Assembly: GCA_001801885.1 (NCBI GenBank)
Contig: MGYU01000018.1
Coordinates: forward strand, 1 to 48,940
Length of the DNA stretch: 48,940 nt
From: Gammaproteobacteria bacterium RIFCSPLOWO2_12_47_11
Lineage (GTDB): Bacteria; Pseudomonadota; Gammaproteobacteria; Eutrophobiales; Eutrophobiaceae
Reading direction: 5' to 3'
Position 1 is the first letter of the stretch, and each line of letters opens with the position of its first letter. The notes below the pieces were generated by a model. The model was not told the origin of the DNA, searched no databases, and worked only from the letters and a program-made list of their open reading frames with translations. The position numbers and the translations under genes are program-made. This document shows, one piece after another, positions 40,592-48,940 of this stretch.

Positions 40592-42751
40592 TCAGAGGTT
40601 GTTTATCGCTTCCGGTTTGTCCTGTTGAATAGCCTGTAGCTCACGTGTTTCCATTCTGCCGATGTTCATCAGATCATAAAGAATATTCGCTGTTTCATTC
40701 AATAAAATATCATTTTTCATTTCATCAATTTCTTCATTATCAGTTTCAAATTCTTCCATGTCAGTATTTTCAGGAATGGGTTGGAGTCCCTGAGCCAGCC
40801 TGATCTCATTTTGTAAATTACGTTTGGTCCGGGCCAGTTGATCCCGTTCATCTTCCCGTTTTGATTGCAACAGGCTCAGACTCTTTCTTTCATTTGCCGC
40901 TTCAATGAAATTCCGTTCTTCCAGCAAAAGCTGGAATGCCCGGTCAGTTTTTATACGGGCCCTGTGTTTGTCATAAGCCAGGGGAAATTTGTCTACCGGG
41001 GCATTAACCTTGACATATTCAGCAGGTTTGACCTGGTCCCAAGGCAATGCATTATCAAGAGAACGTTCACCATATTTGGACGTATCTTTTGCTGTCGGGA
41101 AAATAATATCGGGTACGACACCTTTAAATTGATTACTGCCGCCGCTGATCCGGAAGAACTGGGCTATGGTGGTTTTCAAACGTCCGTGATCATCTTCCGA
41201 ATTACGGACAAACCGGTTCAAATCAACAATATTCTGCACAGTACCTTTGCCGAATGTAGGTTCGCCTATTACGATACCGCGTTGATAGTCCTGGATTGCC
41301 CCGGCAAATATTTCCGAGGCAGAGGCGCTGTTTCTGTCAACCAATACTGCCAGTGGCCCGTTGTATTCAATGCCCGGATCCGGATCATAATTAATTTCGA
41401 CCAGACTGGATGAATCCCTGGTTTGCACGATGGGGCCTTCTTCAATAAACAGACCGGTTAATTCCAGCGCCTCAGACAATGATCCGCCACCATTGCCTCT
41501 CAGATCCATTACCATTCCCTTTATATTTTCTTTCTGCAGGTCCCTGATGAGTTTGCGCACGTCATGCGTAGTGCTCTTGTAATCCTTGTCGCCTTTGGAT
41601 TGTGCAGCAAAATCAACATAGAAGGTGGGTAATTTGATTACGCCAATGCGGTTGTTATCATCCAGATCAATAATTGAAGATTTGGCCGCCTGTTCTTCCA
41701 GTTTTATTTTGTTGCGAACCAGGGTAACAATCCGGTGTGGACCTTCAGGGCCGACATCCTTTGGCAGGAATTCCAGACGCAACACGGTATCCTTCGGGCC
41801 ACGGATAAGATCAACTACATCATCAAGGCGCCAGCCAATGACATCGACAATCTCACCGGTTTCGCCCTGGGCGACACCAACTATTTTGTCATCTTTATGC
41901 AGTTGTTTGCTGAGATCGGCAGGCCCGCCCGGAATGATTTGTTGTATAACAGTATAATCATTGTCGCTGCTCAGGACAGCGCCTATCCCTTCCAGTGAAA
42001 GCCGCATGCTGATATCAAAATTTTCGGATGTGCGTGGTGAGAAATAAGCTGTATGGGGTTCTATCGATGTCGTATAGGCATTGATAAAAGTCTGGAATAT
42101 ATCGTTGGCATCCAGTTGGTAGGTGCTGGTACGTATCCTTTCATAACGCTTGTGCAGAGTGCTCTTGTATTCATCCTGTTTTTTGTTTGCAAGTATCAGA
42201 TTCAGAATGTCATTTTTAACGCGTTGCCGCCAGATATCATTCATTTCAGCATCCGTGGCAGGCCAGGCCAGGTCACGGCGATCAAAAATATAATCTTCAT
42301 CCTTGTTGAAGTAAAAATCCTCCTCCAGCAGATTAACGGAGAAGGTCACACGCTCATCAACGCGTTTGCGATATATTCTGAAAATCTCGAATGCCGGAGT
42401 TATGTCCTGCTTGTCCAGGGCGTCATCCAGTGTGTTCCGGTATTTTTCAAATGTCCGGATATCACTTGCCAGAAAATAACTTCTGTTTGGATCAAGGCTG
42501 TCAAGATAACGATCCAGGATAGCGGAAGACAGGGCATCATCCAGTGGTTTGTTCTTGTAATGATAGCTGCTGATAATATGAGTGATTATTTCAGTGGTCC
42601 GCCGGTGCCTTTCAGCAGAAACAAGACTGTCATCAGAAACTGATGGAATATCCGCATATAAACCATGGAACAGCAGGCCGAGGACCAGACAGCACAGTAT
42701 GCGATTGATGGTCAATTTGCCGGAAATACGGAAATTTAGGCTAGTAGTCAA
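40592..42751 (-). CDS. prc: Carboxy-terminal processing protease Prc/Tsp
   Basis: A 719-residue periplasmic protease. The signal region is ILCCLVLGLLFHGLYA. A PDZ domain (about 235-325) precedes the catalytic core, with RGNGGGSLSEALELTGLFIE, the nucleophile Ser in DRNSASASEIFAGAIQD and Lys in GEPTFGKGTVQNIV. N-terminal helical repeats and a C-terminal Tsp-specific domain are also present. It degrades periplasmic proteins from unstructured C-termini and trims cell-wall enzymes. The only plausible start is TTG at 42751; no ATG precedes the signal peptide. Confidence 0.93.
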   Translation of the reverse strand: MTTSLNFRISGKLTINRILCCLVLGLLFHGLYADIPSVSDDSLVSAERHRRTTEIITHIISSYHYKNKPLDDALSSAILDRYLDSLDPNRSYFLASDIRTFEKYRNTLDDALDKQDITPAFEIFRIYRKRVDERVTFSVNLLEEDFYFNKDEDYIFDRRDLAWPATDAEMNDIWRQRVKNDILNLILANKKQDEYKSTLHKRYERIRTSTYQLDANDIFQTFINAYTTSIEPHTAYFSPRTSENFDISMRLSLEGIGAVLSSDNDYTVIQQIIPGGPADLSKQLHKDDKIVGVAQGETGEIVDVIGWRLDDVVDLIRGPKDTVLRLEFLPKDVGPEGPHRIVTLVRNKIKLEEQAAKSSIIDLDDNNRIGVIKLPTFYVDFAAQSKGDKDYKSTTHDVRKLIRDLQKENIKGMVMDLRGNGGGSLSEALELTGLFIEEGPIVQTRDSSSLVEINYDPDPGIEYNGPLAVLVDRNSASASEIFAGAIQDYQRGIVIGEPTFGKGTVQNIVDLNRFVRNSEDDHGRLKTTIAQFFRISGGSNQFKGVVPDIIFPTAKDTSKYGERSLDNALPWDQVKPAEYVKVNAPVDKFPLAYDKHRARIKTDRAFQLLLEERNFIEAANERKSLSLLQSKREDERDQLARTKRNLQNEIRLAQGLQPIPENTDMEEFETDNEEIDEMKNDILLNETANILYDLMNIGRMETRELQAIQQDKPEAINNL

Positions 42752-42861
42752 TTGGATTCAGGGTTTGTGGATTTGTAAACGATTATATATTGTATCAACG
42801 TAAGTATCAGATATATTGTGCAATATTGGAAATCAGCAAAGTATAATTTCAGGTAAATTCA

Positions 42862-43329
42862 TCATTCAGTGTTATCAGACTGAATTTCCAGTTCTGACAG
42901 ACGCTTGCGAATATCTTCGGCCTTTTCTTGCCCGCCGCCCAGAAAAGACGGGGCCTGTTCATAAAATTCCATCAGATCAGTCAGGGCTGCTGCATTTTCA
43001 TGGTCAAGTTCTACGGCCCGTTCCAGAGACTGCCGTGTTTTTTGAGACAGACTATACGCCCTGAACAGCCCTGAATTCCGGGCCAACTGGCCGTAACTCC
43101 GGCCCAGCCAGTGATGATATGACGAAATATCCGGCGCAGTCACAGCTGCTTCGGTAAATGCACTGATCGCAGCCTCATAATCCCCCGCACTATAGTAATT
43201 TTGACCAAGCCGGAATTGCTCATCGGCATTAATGTCAGCATACAGACTGTTGCTGATAGTCAGACACAGAACAGCAATGCCGATCATACGCAGGATCGTG
43301 CTGGCCGATTGTTTGCTATGATAGATCAT
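42862..43329 (-). CDS. Exported TPR protein
   Basis: A 155-residue protein with an N-terminal signal segment (ILRMIGIAVLCLTISNSLYA) and tetratricopeptide-like helices: FRLGQNYYSAGDYEAAISAF, TEAAVTAPDISSYHHWLGRS and LERAVELDHENAAALTDLME. ATG 43329 is used; a TTG 21 bases upstream and an ATG at 43287 are alternatives. The C-terminus has FLGGGQEKAEDIRKRL. A periplasmic adaptor is likely; no partner is apparent. Confidence 0.75.
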   Translation of the reverse strand: MIYHSKQSASTILRMIGIAVLCLTISNSLYADINADEQFRLGQNYYSAGDYEAAISAFTEAAVTAPDISSYHHWLGRSYGQLARNSGLFRAYSLSQKTRQSLERAVELDHENAAALTDLMEFYEQAPSFLGGGQEKAEDIRKRLSELEIQSDNTE

Positions 43330-43504
43330 GTAATGCGAAAAATTCGTCAATCTGGTTTAGTTGATTTCCGGGTTATAAAGGTTAAATTCCTGCAATATGC
43401 AATCAGGGTATCAATTATTTAATTACTGGTATTTAGATAAGCACCCAGCCATGAAGTTTTATAAGCCTGAAATATTTTGCCATATTTTCACTGGAAAATA
43501 ATCA

Positions 43505-44857
43505 ATGCCGACAGTATACGAACGCAATGTCTGTTTCCCCATCATTTTGTTGGGCCTGTTTGTCACGTCATGCGACAGTGATAAAGGCGGGCATTATACA
43601 TCAGACGAGCCTGTTTCCGGTATTGCGCGGTTCTGTGACAAAGATAATGGCAGTCTGGAGTTACCGGAAGGTTTTTGTGCCGGTGTCGTAGCCGACAGCC
43701 TGGGCTTCATCAGACATCTCGCTGTTAATGATAATGGCGATATTTATGTAGCACTGAGAAACCACCGCCTGAATCTGGGCGGGATCATTGCTTTGCGTGA
43801 TACTGACAAGGATGGCAAAATGGACTTACTGGAAAAGTTCATTGACATTCCGGGTATGGGGATAAAGATAAAGAATGGTTTCCTCTATTTTGCCTCTGAT
43901 ACTGATATTTATCGTTATACCCTGGGTCAAAAACTCATACCCGAACTGCCGCCACAGGTTCTTGTACGTGATTTACCTGCGCAGGGACCACATGCGGGCA
44001 AACCATTTGCTATTGATGATGATAACCAGCTTTATGTCAATATCGGTGCAATCACAAATGCCTGCCAGCAGGATGAAGAAACGGCAGGAAGCCCCGGCCT
44101 TGAACCCTGCACGGAGTTGCAAAACCACGCCGGAGTCTGGCGGTTTTCACTGGATAAATTAAATCAGAGTCAGCAAGCAGATGGCTATCATTATGCCAGC
44201 GGCATACGTAATGCGTATGCAATCGACTGGCACCCTGCAGATAAACGTCTTTACGTGGTACAGCATGGCCGTGATCATCTGCATGAAATCTGGCCTGATA
44301 TCTATAGTCTTAAGGATGATGCCTGGTTGCCGGCCGAAGAGTTTATGATGGTCGATGATTCAGGCGAATATGGCTGGCCTTATTGTTATTTTGATCCGGT
44401 ACGGAGTAAAAGAGTTGTGGCACCGGAATATGGTGGTGATGGTGTGAACACAAGTCGATGTGAAGAGTATCCCCCGCCACTTATTGCTTTTCCGGCACAT
44501 TTTGGGCCGAATGATCTGAAATTTTATACCGGAAAGCAGTTTCCCGGGCACTATCAACATGGCGCCTTCATTGCTTTTCATGGTTCCTATAATCGTGATC
44601 CTTTTGAACAAGTGGGTTATCAGGTCGTGTTTGTTCCTTTCAAAGACGGAGTACCTGCGGGAGATTGGGAGGTATTTGCAGATGGTTTTGCCGGGGTAAA
44701 GGAAGTCAAGATACCGGAGGATGCCGATTACCGGCCAACAGGATTGGCCATCGGGCCGGAGGGTTCACTTTATATTGCGGATTCTGTCCAGGGACGAATA
44801 TGGCGCGTGGTCTATACTGGAATAAACCCATCAGCAGAATCCCGTACCACCCAATAG
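43505..44857 (+). CDS. Sugar-dehydrogenase-type (PQQ) propeller lipoprotein
   Basis: A 450-residue exported protein. A lipobox (LFVTSC, near residue 23) predicts a lipid anchor. The rest is a GSDH/sorbosone dehydrogenase-like propeller: LAVNDNGDIYVALRNH, DTDKDGKMDLLEKF, GKPFAIDDDNQLYVNIGAIT, YASGIRNAYAIDWHPADKRL, QHGRDHLHEIWPDIYSL and ADYRPTGLAIGPEGSLYIAD (the last in slight variant). The Arg-Asn and His residues that in soluble glucose dehydrogenase contact PQQ are present in part, so cofactor binding is plausible but unproven. No PQQ synthesis genes are in the window. Confidence 0.78.
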   Translation: MPTVYERNVCFPIILLGLFVTSCDSDKGGHYTSDEPVSGIARFCDKDNGSLELPEGFCAGVVADSLGFIRHLAVNDNGDIYVALRNHRLNLGGIIALRDTDKDGKMDLLEKFIDIPGMGIKIKNGFLYFASDTDIYRYTLGQKLIPELPPQVLVRDLPAQGPHAGKPFAIDDDNQLYVNIGAITNACQQDEETAGSPGLEPCTELQNHAGVWRFSLDKLNQSQQADGYHYASGIRNAYAIDWHPADKRLYVVQHGRDHLHEIWPDIYSLKDDAWLPAEEFMMVDDSGEYGWPYCYFDPVRSKRVVAPEYGGDGVNTSRCEEYPPPLIAFPAHFGPNDLKFYTGKQFPGHYQHGAFIAFHGSYNRDPFEQVGYQVVFVPFKDGVPAGDWEVFADGFAGVKEVKIPEDADYRPTGLAIGPEGSLYIADSVQGRIWRVVYTGINPSAESRTTQ

Positions 44858-44982
44858 AGACGGGAGATTACGGTTCTGATGATGTCATAGTGCTGTGACA
44901 GCAGTGGAACCAATAAATAATATGTGGCTCCCAGTATTGATAATTACAGAAAATATACAGATTCCATGAGGATATAAAAATC

Positions 44983-45927
44983 TTGAATAATAAGATTACA
45001 TTGATTCTCGGCCTTTTTATCAACTGTGTATTATTTCCTGTTCATGCGGACGAGGGTGATGAATGGATCACGCCACCCGGGCAATTAATCGATCTGGGTG
45101 GGTACAAGTTACATATCTTTTGTGAAGGGAACGGCACAGGACCTGCCGTCATTCTTGATTCGGGGATAGGCGGGTTTTCGCTGGAATGGATCCCCGTACA
45201 ACGGTTGTTATCCAAACAGGTCAGGGTTTGTGCCTATGACCGCGCCGGATATGGCTGGAGTGATCCCGGTCCGTCTCCGCGGACCACAGATCAGATAGTT
45301 GAGGAATTGCACACACTCTTGCAGGAGGCCGGGATTCCCACACCTTATATCCTGGTAGGCCATTCTTTTGGTGGATATAACATGCAGTACTTTGCAAAAG
45401 TCTATCCGGCAGAAACAGCAGGATTGGTCCTGGTAGATTCATCACATCCTGAACAGTCAGATCGTTTGCCGGAACTACCCGCAGTCAGGGAAAAATTGAA
45501 GACTAAAGATGTAGTTACATATTACCAGGGGCAGTCTACATTTGACTTGTATCCGGAAGATGTACGTTACAAAGCCATGCGAATACTGTCATTGCGGAAG
45601 ATGTATCAAACCCACCGGCGCGAATCGGTCAATTTTGCTATCAGTGGTCAGCAGGTAATCGCCGCGGGTCCATTGCCTGATGTGCCGCTGGTCGTGATTA
45701 CCCGAGGCAAACATGTGTGGCCCGATGATCCTTATGGGGAAATGCTGGAATCTATATGGCAACAAATGCAAAAGGAAATGGCCGGATTGAGCCCCGAAGG
45801 TATGCAAATCTTTGCCGCCAACAGTGGACATCTGATTCAGCTGGAACAGCCGGATGTTGTTGCCCTGGGTATAGCAACTGTACTGGAGGCGGCACGCCAT
45901 CCAGGTTCGGCCCAGCTTAATGATTAA
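44983..45927 (+). CDS. Exported alpha/beta-hydrolase
   Basis: A 314-residue protein with signal peptide (ITLILGLFINCVLFPVHA) and an alpha/beta-hydrolase fold. The oxyanion strand is AVILDSGIGGFSLEW, the acidic loop AYDRAGYGWSDPGPSPR, the nucleophile elbow VGHSFGG and LVLVDSSHPEQ follows. The last histidine is likely in AANSGHLIQLEQPD. It starts at TTG 44983, with GAGGA about 12 bases ahead. Esterase, lipase or dehalogenase-like action is possible; the substrate is unknown. Confidence 0.83.
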   Translation: MNNKITLILGLFINCVLFPVHADEGDEWITPPGQLIDLGGYKLHIFCEGNGTGPAVILDSGIGGFSLEWIPVQRLLSKQVRVCAYDRAGYGWSDPGPSPRTTDQIVEELHTLLQEAGIPTPYILVGHSFGGYNMQYFAKVYPAETAGLVLVDSSHPEQSDRLPELPAVREKLKTKDVVTYYQGQSTFDLYPEDVRYKAMRILSLRKMYQTHRRESVNFAISGQQVIAAGPLPDVPLVVITRGKHVWPDDPYGEMLESIWQQMQKEMAGLSPEGMQIFAANSGHLIQLEQPDVVALGIATVLEAARHPGSAQLND

Positions 45928-45955
45928 TACGGCAGTCTTACTGCCAGATGATCCG

Positions 45956-46633
45956 TCAGTTGATACCCAGCAACTCGATATCAAATACCAGCGCCTCATT
46001 GGGACCAATGGAAGTACCGGCCCCACGATCGCCATAAGCCAGTTCGGCAGGGATGTAAAACTGGTATTTTGATCCCACGCTCATCAGCGGCAGGGCCTCC
46101 TGCCATCCCTTGATGACCTGGGCCAGTGATAATGAGATAGGTTCTCCACGATCATAGGAGCTGTCAAAGACCTCTCCATTAATATGTGTACCGTGATAAT
46201 GCACCTTTACTTCACTGTCGCTTTTCGGTTTGGGGCCAGTGCCTTCCTTGAGGACTTTATACTGAATGCCATTCGGCAGGGTGGTCACCCCCTCTTTTTT
46301 CCTGTTTTCTGCCAGAAAATTTTCACCGGCAGCCTTGTTGTTATTGGCAGAAGCATTGCGTTCATTGGCCAGTTTTTCCTGATACTGTGTCAAAACTGCC
46401 TGTAATTCTTCATCGCTGAGTTTGAGCTCGGCCTTGTTTAATACGTCTTCCACGGCCTGCATAAATGCAGGGATGTCCATGTCCACACCCTGTTGCGATA
46501 TCCCCTGGCTAAAGTAGGCGCCCAGGGCGTAACTGAGTTTCTGTTTTTCGGTATTGAGTTCAGCGGCCGCCCATGCGGAGGCTGTTGACAGGGAGAAAAG
46601 TGCGATCAAAAAGGAAAGAAAAACTTTTTTCAT
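45956..46633 (-). CDS. FKBP-type peptidyl-prolyl isomerase, FkpA/Mip-like
   Basis: A 225-residue periplasmic protein. Signal peptide FLSFLIALFSLSTASAWAA, then an N-terminal helical dimerisation domain (LSYALGAYFSQGISQQGVDM, about 30-105) and a C-terminal FKBP domain (about 118-225): VKVHYHGTHINGEVFDSSYD, SLAQVIKGWQEALPLMSVGS and YIPAELAYGDRGAGTSIGPN. It folds envelope proteins in the periplasm by cis-trans proline isomerisation. Family length and domain order match Mip/FkpA. Confidence 0.93.
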   Translation of the reverse strand: MKKVFLSFLIALFSLSTASAWAAAELNTEKQKLSYALGAYFSQGISQQGVDMDIPAFMQAVEDVLNKAELKLSDEELQAVLTQYQEKLANERNASANNNKAAGENFLAENRKKEGVTTLPNGIQYKVLKEGTGPKPKSDSEVKVHYHGTHINGEVFDSSYDRGEPISLSLAQVIKGWQEALPLMSVGSKYQFYIPAELAYGDRGAGTSIGPNEALVFDIELLGIN

Positions 46634-46762
46634 GTGGGCCTCATTCGGTTAAACGTTGATTACTTAGACCAGGGATTACATTCAGGTTCGCGATCATCCC
46701 ACAAATATTAATTGTCTCCAAGGGGCTATGACGGAATAATACGGATTATGTGACCTATATAG

Positions 46763-46958
46763 GGAAGCTCTGATTAAGTCCCAATAATCTTTTGAGTCGT
46801 CATTCTGGCGCATGCCAGAATCCCCTTCCAAGGTAGGATGGGGGTAATTGTTTACTGGATGCTGGTCGCTACGGACTTCCTGTCCTCTCGCGACATTTCC
46901 CACATCCTGTGGGTCGTTTTCACCAGCATGACGGTGAAGATACTTAATCAGAGGTTCC
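46763..46958. mobile_element. MITE-like element with 17-bp terminal inverted repeats
   Basis: The ends GGAAGCTCTGATTAAGT (46763-46779) and ACTTAATCAGAGGTTCC (46942-46958) are inverted repeats with one mismatch. The 196-bp body contains an inner palindrome (ATTCTGGC-GCAT-GCCAGAAT) and no transposase. The right end overlaps the start of the FkbM-type methyltransferase gene. This is a non-autonomous element by structure; target duplication is not clear. Confidence 0.72.
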
Positions 46959-47716
46959 ATAGATTATTTTATAGAGATTTCAATCAGGTGAAATTAACAC
47001 TGCATAAGAAAATAGCCAGGTACTTCGGCTATGAATTTGTCAGGACAAGTCAGTTAGCTTATCGGGACATTAATGCTCATTTGATAGCATTATTTAAACA
47101 ACTTGATATCAATTGCGTGCTGGATGTGGGTGCTAATATGGGCCAGTTTGCAAGTAATCTTCGTCGTGCCGGTTATCAGGGACAGATTATATCCTTTGAA
47201 CCAATTATGGAATGTTTTGAACATCTGAAAAAACATGAAAACAAGAATTGGGTAGTCCATAATTTTGCTTTGGGTAATGAAGAAAAAACGCTGGATATCA
47301 ATATCACCAATAAAAATGTTTTTTCATCATTTCTTAAACCCAACGAGTATTCAGTTCACCGGTTCAATGAATCCGCCAAGGTCAGCCGCACTCAGCGTGT
47401 GGAAGTAAAAAGACTGGACGATATCTTTAATGGCATTGTCAGCATTAATAATCCACGAATCTTTCTGAAACTGGATACCCAGGGATTTGATCTGGAAGTA
47501 TTGAAAGGGGCACAACAATCATTACGTCATGTCTTCGGATTGCAATCGGAGATTTCGTGCAAGGCCATTTATGCGGGTATGCCAACACACGTTGAATCCT
47601 TGCAGTACATTGATCACCTGGGTTATGAAGTTACGGACATCTATCCATTGGCACATGACAAATTGGACATGAGCCTGCTGGAATTCGACTGCATTTTCAA
47701 AAGATGTAATGTTTAA
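46928..47716 (+). CDS. FkbM-type SAM-dependent methyltransferase
   Basis: A 262-residue protein from ATG 46928. The SAM motif is CVLDVGANMGQFASNLRRAG (about 55-74), followed by QIISFEPIMECFEHLKKHEN and the FkbM-type core VEVKRLDDIF and NPRIFLKLDTQGFDLEVLKG. FkbM enzymes methylate sugar or polyketide hydroxyls, and surface polysaccharide methylation would fit the nearby GDP-fucose genes. The first codons (MTVKILNQRF) lie in the right end of a MITE-like element, so the element supplies the start. An ATG at 46838 would add only element-derived residues; GTG 46988 is another possible start. Confidence 0.82.
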   Translation: MTVKILNQRFHRLFYRDFNQVKLTLHKKIARYFGYEFVRTSQLAYRDINAHLIALFKQLDINCVLDVGANMGQFASNLRRAGYQGQIISFEPIMECFEHLKKHENKNWVVHNFALGNEEKTLDINITNKNVFSSFLKPNEYSVHRFNESAKVSRTQRVEVKRLDDIFNGIVSINNPRIFLKLDTQGFDLEVLKGAQQSLRHVFGLQSEISCKAIYAGMPTHVESLQYIDHLGYEVTDIYPLAHDKLDMSLLEFDCIFKRCNV

Positions 47717-47723
47717 GTTATCG

Positions 47724-47937
47724 TCATTCATCCTGCCTCATTTCAGGTCATAACCGAAGCAATCCAATGCTTCCCCTCCCTGGATGGGAGGGGATTGAGG
47801 GGAGGGTGTTTATATACCTATATTTACCATCCCCCATCAAGCGGAGGGTTTCCTTGAGATCGCCACGCTTACGATGTGAGCTCGCGATGACCTGTTGTGA
47901 AGTCATTGCGAGGCCCCGGCCGAAGCAATCTGGCTGT
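47724..47937. repeat. Cluster of intergenic palindromic repeats
   Basis: The 221-bp gap holds parts of three repeat types: a GAAGCAATCCAATGCTT stretch (about 47755-47771), a G-rich element like that at 28131 (CCTCCCTGGATGGGAGGGGA and AGGGGAGGGTG), and a GTCATTGCGAGGCCCCGGCC..GAAGCAATC unit (about 47902-47930). No ORF is supported. Layered insertion of different elements is the simplest reading; a transcription end for the flanking convergent genes is possible. Confidence 0.65.
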
Positions 47938-48940
47938 TTAATCATCCGGCAATTTTGCCGCGTGCTGATAAATCCCCGCAAACTCACGCGTCCACCACAG
48001 TCCTTCATTTTTTAATTGTTCCCTGTTACTGAAATGATATTCATACACCAGCGCTCTTACATATTCGGGTGGTTGTTCCGGAAAAGGGTTATGAGCGAGC
48101 AGGCGGATCACCTCGGGGCTGTTCTGCAGCAACCGGTATGAGAGATTCCTGAACCAGGGGTGATTATCAACAGATCCATAAACGGCAAACCACATCTGCC
48201 AGTCCAGCCGGGGCTGGTGCGGGATGATCCACTGCGGCCGTTTGTGCAGATCACCCGGTTTGTATTTGAATTTGTATTCATGCCAGTATTTTCTATCATC
48301 GGAACCTTCAATGATGATCTCATTACGAACAGTCGTCATCACGGAAAAAGGACCGTAGTTATTCACGATGTTTAACGGTGCAACGAAACGCGCCACGCTG
48401 CTGACCACGGGTAATTCCGTTGGATTGAAAAACCGCCATAACAACGCCGTGCTTGCAGAGAGAATAACGGTTGCAAGAACAGCAGCAGAGACAAAACCGG
48501 TGCGCGTCACGGGCCGGGAAATATTTTTCAAGGTATTGCGCTCAATCAGTTTGCGTGGAAACATCCAGCGTATAGCGGCATCATCGAAAAGAAACAGGCA
48601 AAAGGTGAGGGTCAGCAGGTTGAAGTAGTTGTAATTACCGGTGAGGATGATCGCAACTTGCAACAGGATGAAACCAAAGGCCGCCAGCAACCGGAAATTG
48701 CGGGTCAGGAAGATAAAAAACGGCAATAACAATTCAACCAACAATGTCGCGGCAGTCAGGCCCATCAAGACTGTCTCAGGCAGATGATGTCCATACCAGG
48801 CCAGGGTTGTGGGCAAGGGTTGCGTTTCAAAATGGTAGCTGAGGGCAGTGAGGTTGTCCCAGGTGGGATCGGCACTGGCAATCTTGACGATGCCGCCCAG
48901 CAGCATGAAGCGGAAGGCCAGCCAGCGGTATAACCAGACG
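47938..48940 (-). CDS. Lipase maturation factor-like membrane protein, N-terminal end outside window
   Basis: The frame runs from the right edge (first visible residues VWLYRWLAFRFMLLGG) to a stop at 47938, about 334 codons. The LMF1 family shows GGIVKIASADPTWDNLTALS, HFETQPLPTTLAWYGHHLP, GNYNYFNLLTLTFCLFLFDD and NIVNNYGPFSVMTTVRNEII, all seen here, plus WRFFNPTELPVVSSVARFVA. About five to six membrane helices are visible, followed by a soluble C-terminal domain. In animals LMF1 helps lipase folding; in bacteria the role is unknown. Confidence 0.85.
   Translation of the reverse strand, partial: VWLYRWLAFRFMLLGGIVKIASADPTWDNLTALSYHFETQPLPTTLAWYGHHLPETVLMGLTAATLLVELLLPFFIFLTRNFRLLAAFGFILLQVAIILTGNYNYFNLLTLTFCLFLFDDAAIRWMFPRKLIERNTLKNISRPVTRTGFVSAAVLATVILSASTALLWRFFNPTELPVVSSVARFVAPLNIVNNYGPFSVMTTVRNEIIIEGSDDRKYWHEYKFKYKPGDLHKRPQWIIPHQPRLDWQMWFAVYGSVDNHPWFRNLSYRLLQNSPEVIRLLAHNPFPEQPPEYVRALVYEYHFSNREQLKNEGLWWTREFAGIYQHAAKLPDD

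Noticed and set aside
43505-44857. Calling the propeller lipoprotein a proven PQQ glucose dehydrogenase
   Set aside because: Only part of the cofactor-contact pattern can be seen and no PQQ genes are nearby, so the broader family name is kept.
45931-45945. GGCAG-TCTTA-CTGCC hairpin between two convergent genes as a terminator
   Set aside because: The stem is only five pairs and no T-tract follows on either strand.
46838-46927. 30 extra N-terminal residues of the FkbM methyltransferase
   Set aside because: The codons lie entirely within the MITE-like element and do not resemble the family.

Overview
The window looks like a piece of a gammaproteobacterial chromosome. It carries YdbH/YdbL, SohB, AvtA, Prc, TrkH, an FkpA/Mip-type isomerase, TfpX/TfpZ, a BPSS1780-type membrane protein and a GarK-type glycerate kinase, with dense gene packing and many short intergenic repeats. 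I see no rRNA, tRNA or CRISPR array. The lineage below class cannot be fixed from the sequence alone. An MxaD-like protein beside a YVTN beta-propeller hints at PQQ-linked alcohol oxidation elsewhere in the genome.

Layout. 1-3678: Sel1-repeat protein (cut by the window edge), a small membrane protein, a glutathione transferase and an isocitrate-lyase-superfamily enzyme. 3734-7065: a decayed integron and its flank, namely an orphan HigA-like antitoxin with a truncated HigB, a methyltransferase cassette, a HigBA-2-type toxin-antitoxin cassette with its own promoter/operator, a transposase-fragment cassette, a small truncated ORF, three attC-like sites, a 25-bp perfect inverted repeat, and an integron integrase that has lost its N-terminal domain. 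7062-16502: TrkH, a membrane-anchored L7/L12-like protein, ydbL/ydbH, a 2-TM channel with an abnormal filter, an IS3-family remnant, a Na/Pi transporter, a beta-propeller and an MxaD-like protein. 16837-18098: a compact operon of three exported proteins ending in an EipA/DUF1134 protein. 18461-34912: M28 peptidase, glycerate kinase, AvtA, SohB, DUF2339, TfpX/TfpZ-like, a cNMP-binding protein, a second Sel1 protein, two tandem DUF4139 paralogues, a CPxCG protein, a toxin-antitoxin pair whose toxin is frameshifted, a BPSS1780-type protein, MsrA and a PilZ-like protein. 34923-48940: histone-deacetylase-family hydrolase, a manC-gmd-fcl GDP-fucose operon, NAD-type isocitrate dehydrogenase with no standard start codon, Prc protease, a TPR protein, a sugar-dehydrogenase-type propeller, an alpha/beta hydrolase, FKBP isomerase, an FkbM methyltransferase whose start lies inside a MITE-like element, and a lipase-maturation-factor-like protein (cut by the right edge).

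How genes work together. Cell-envelope maintenance is the main theme: YdbH/YdbL (lipid transport between membranes), EipA, Prc, SohB, FKBP isomerase and GDP-fucose for surface polysaccharide. The strongest structural story is the integron. An integrase remnant diverges from a short minus-strand array, and in the toxin-antitoxin cassette the first six bases are complementary to the R'' box of its own attC, as expected of a true gene cassette. Several intergenic repeat families add to the picture of past mobile-element activity, including a 27-nt hairpin found three times with compensatory stem changes.
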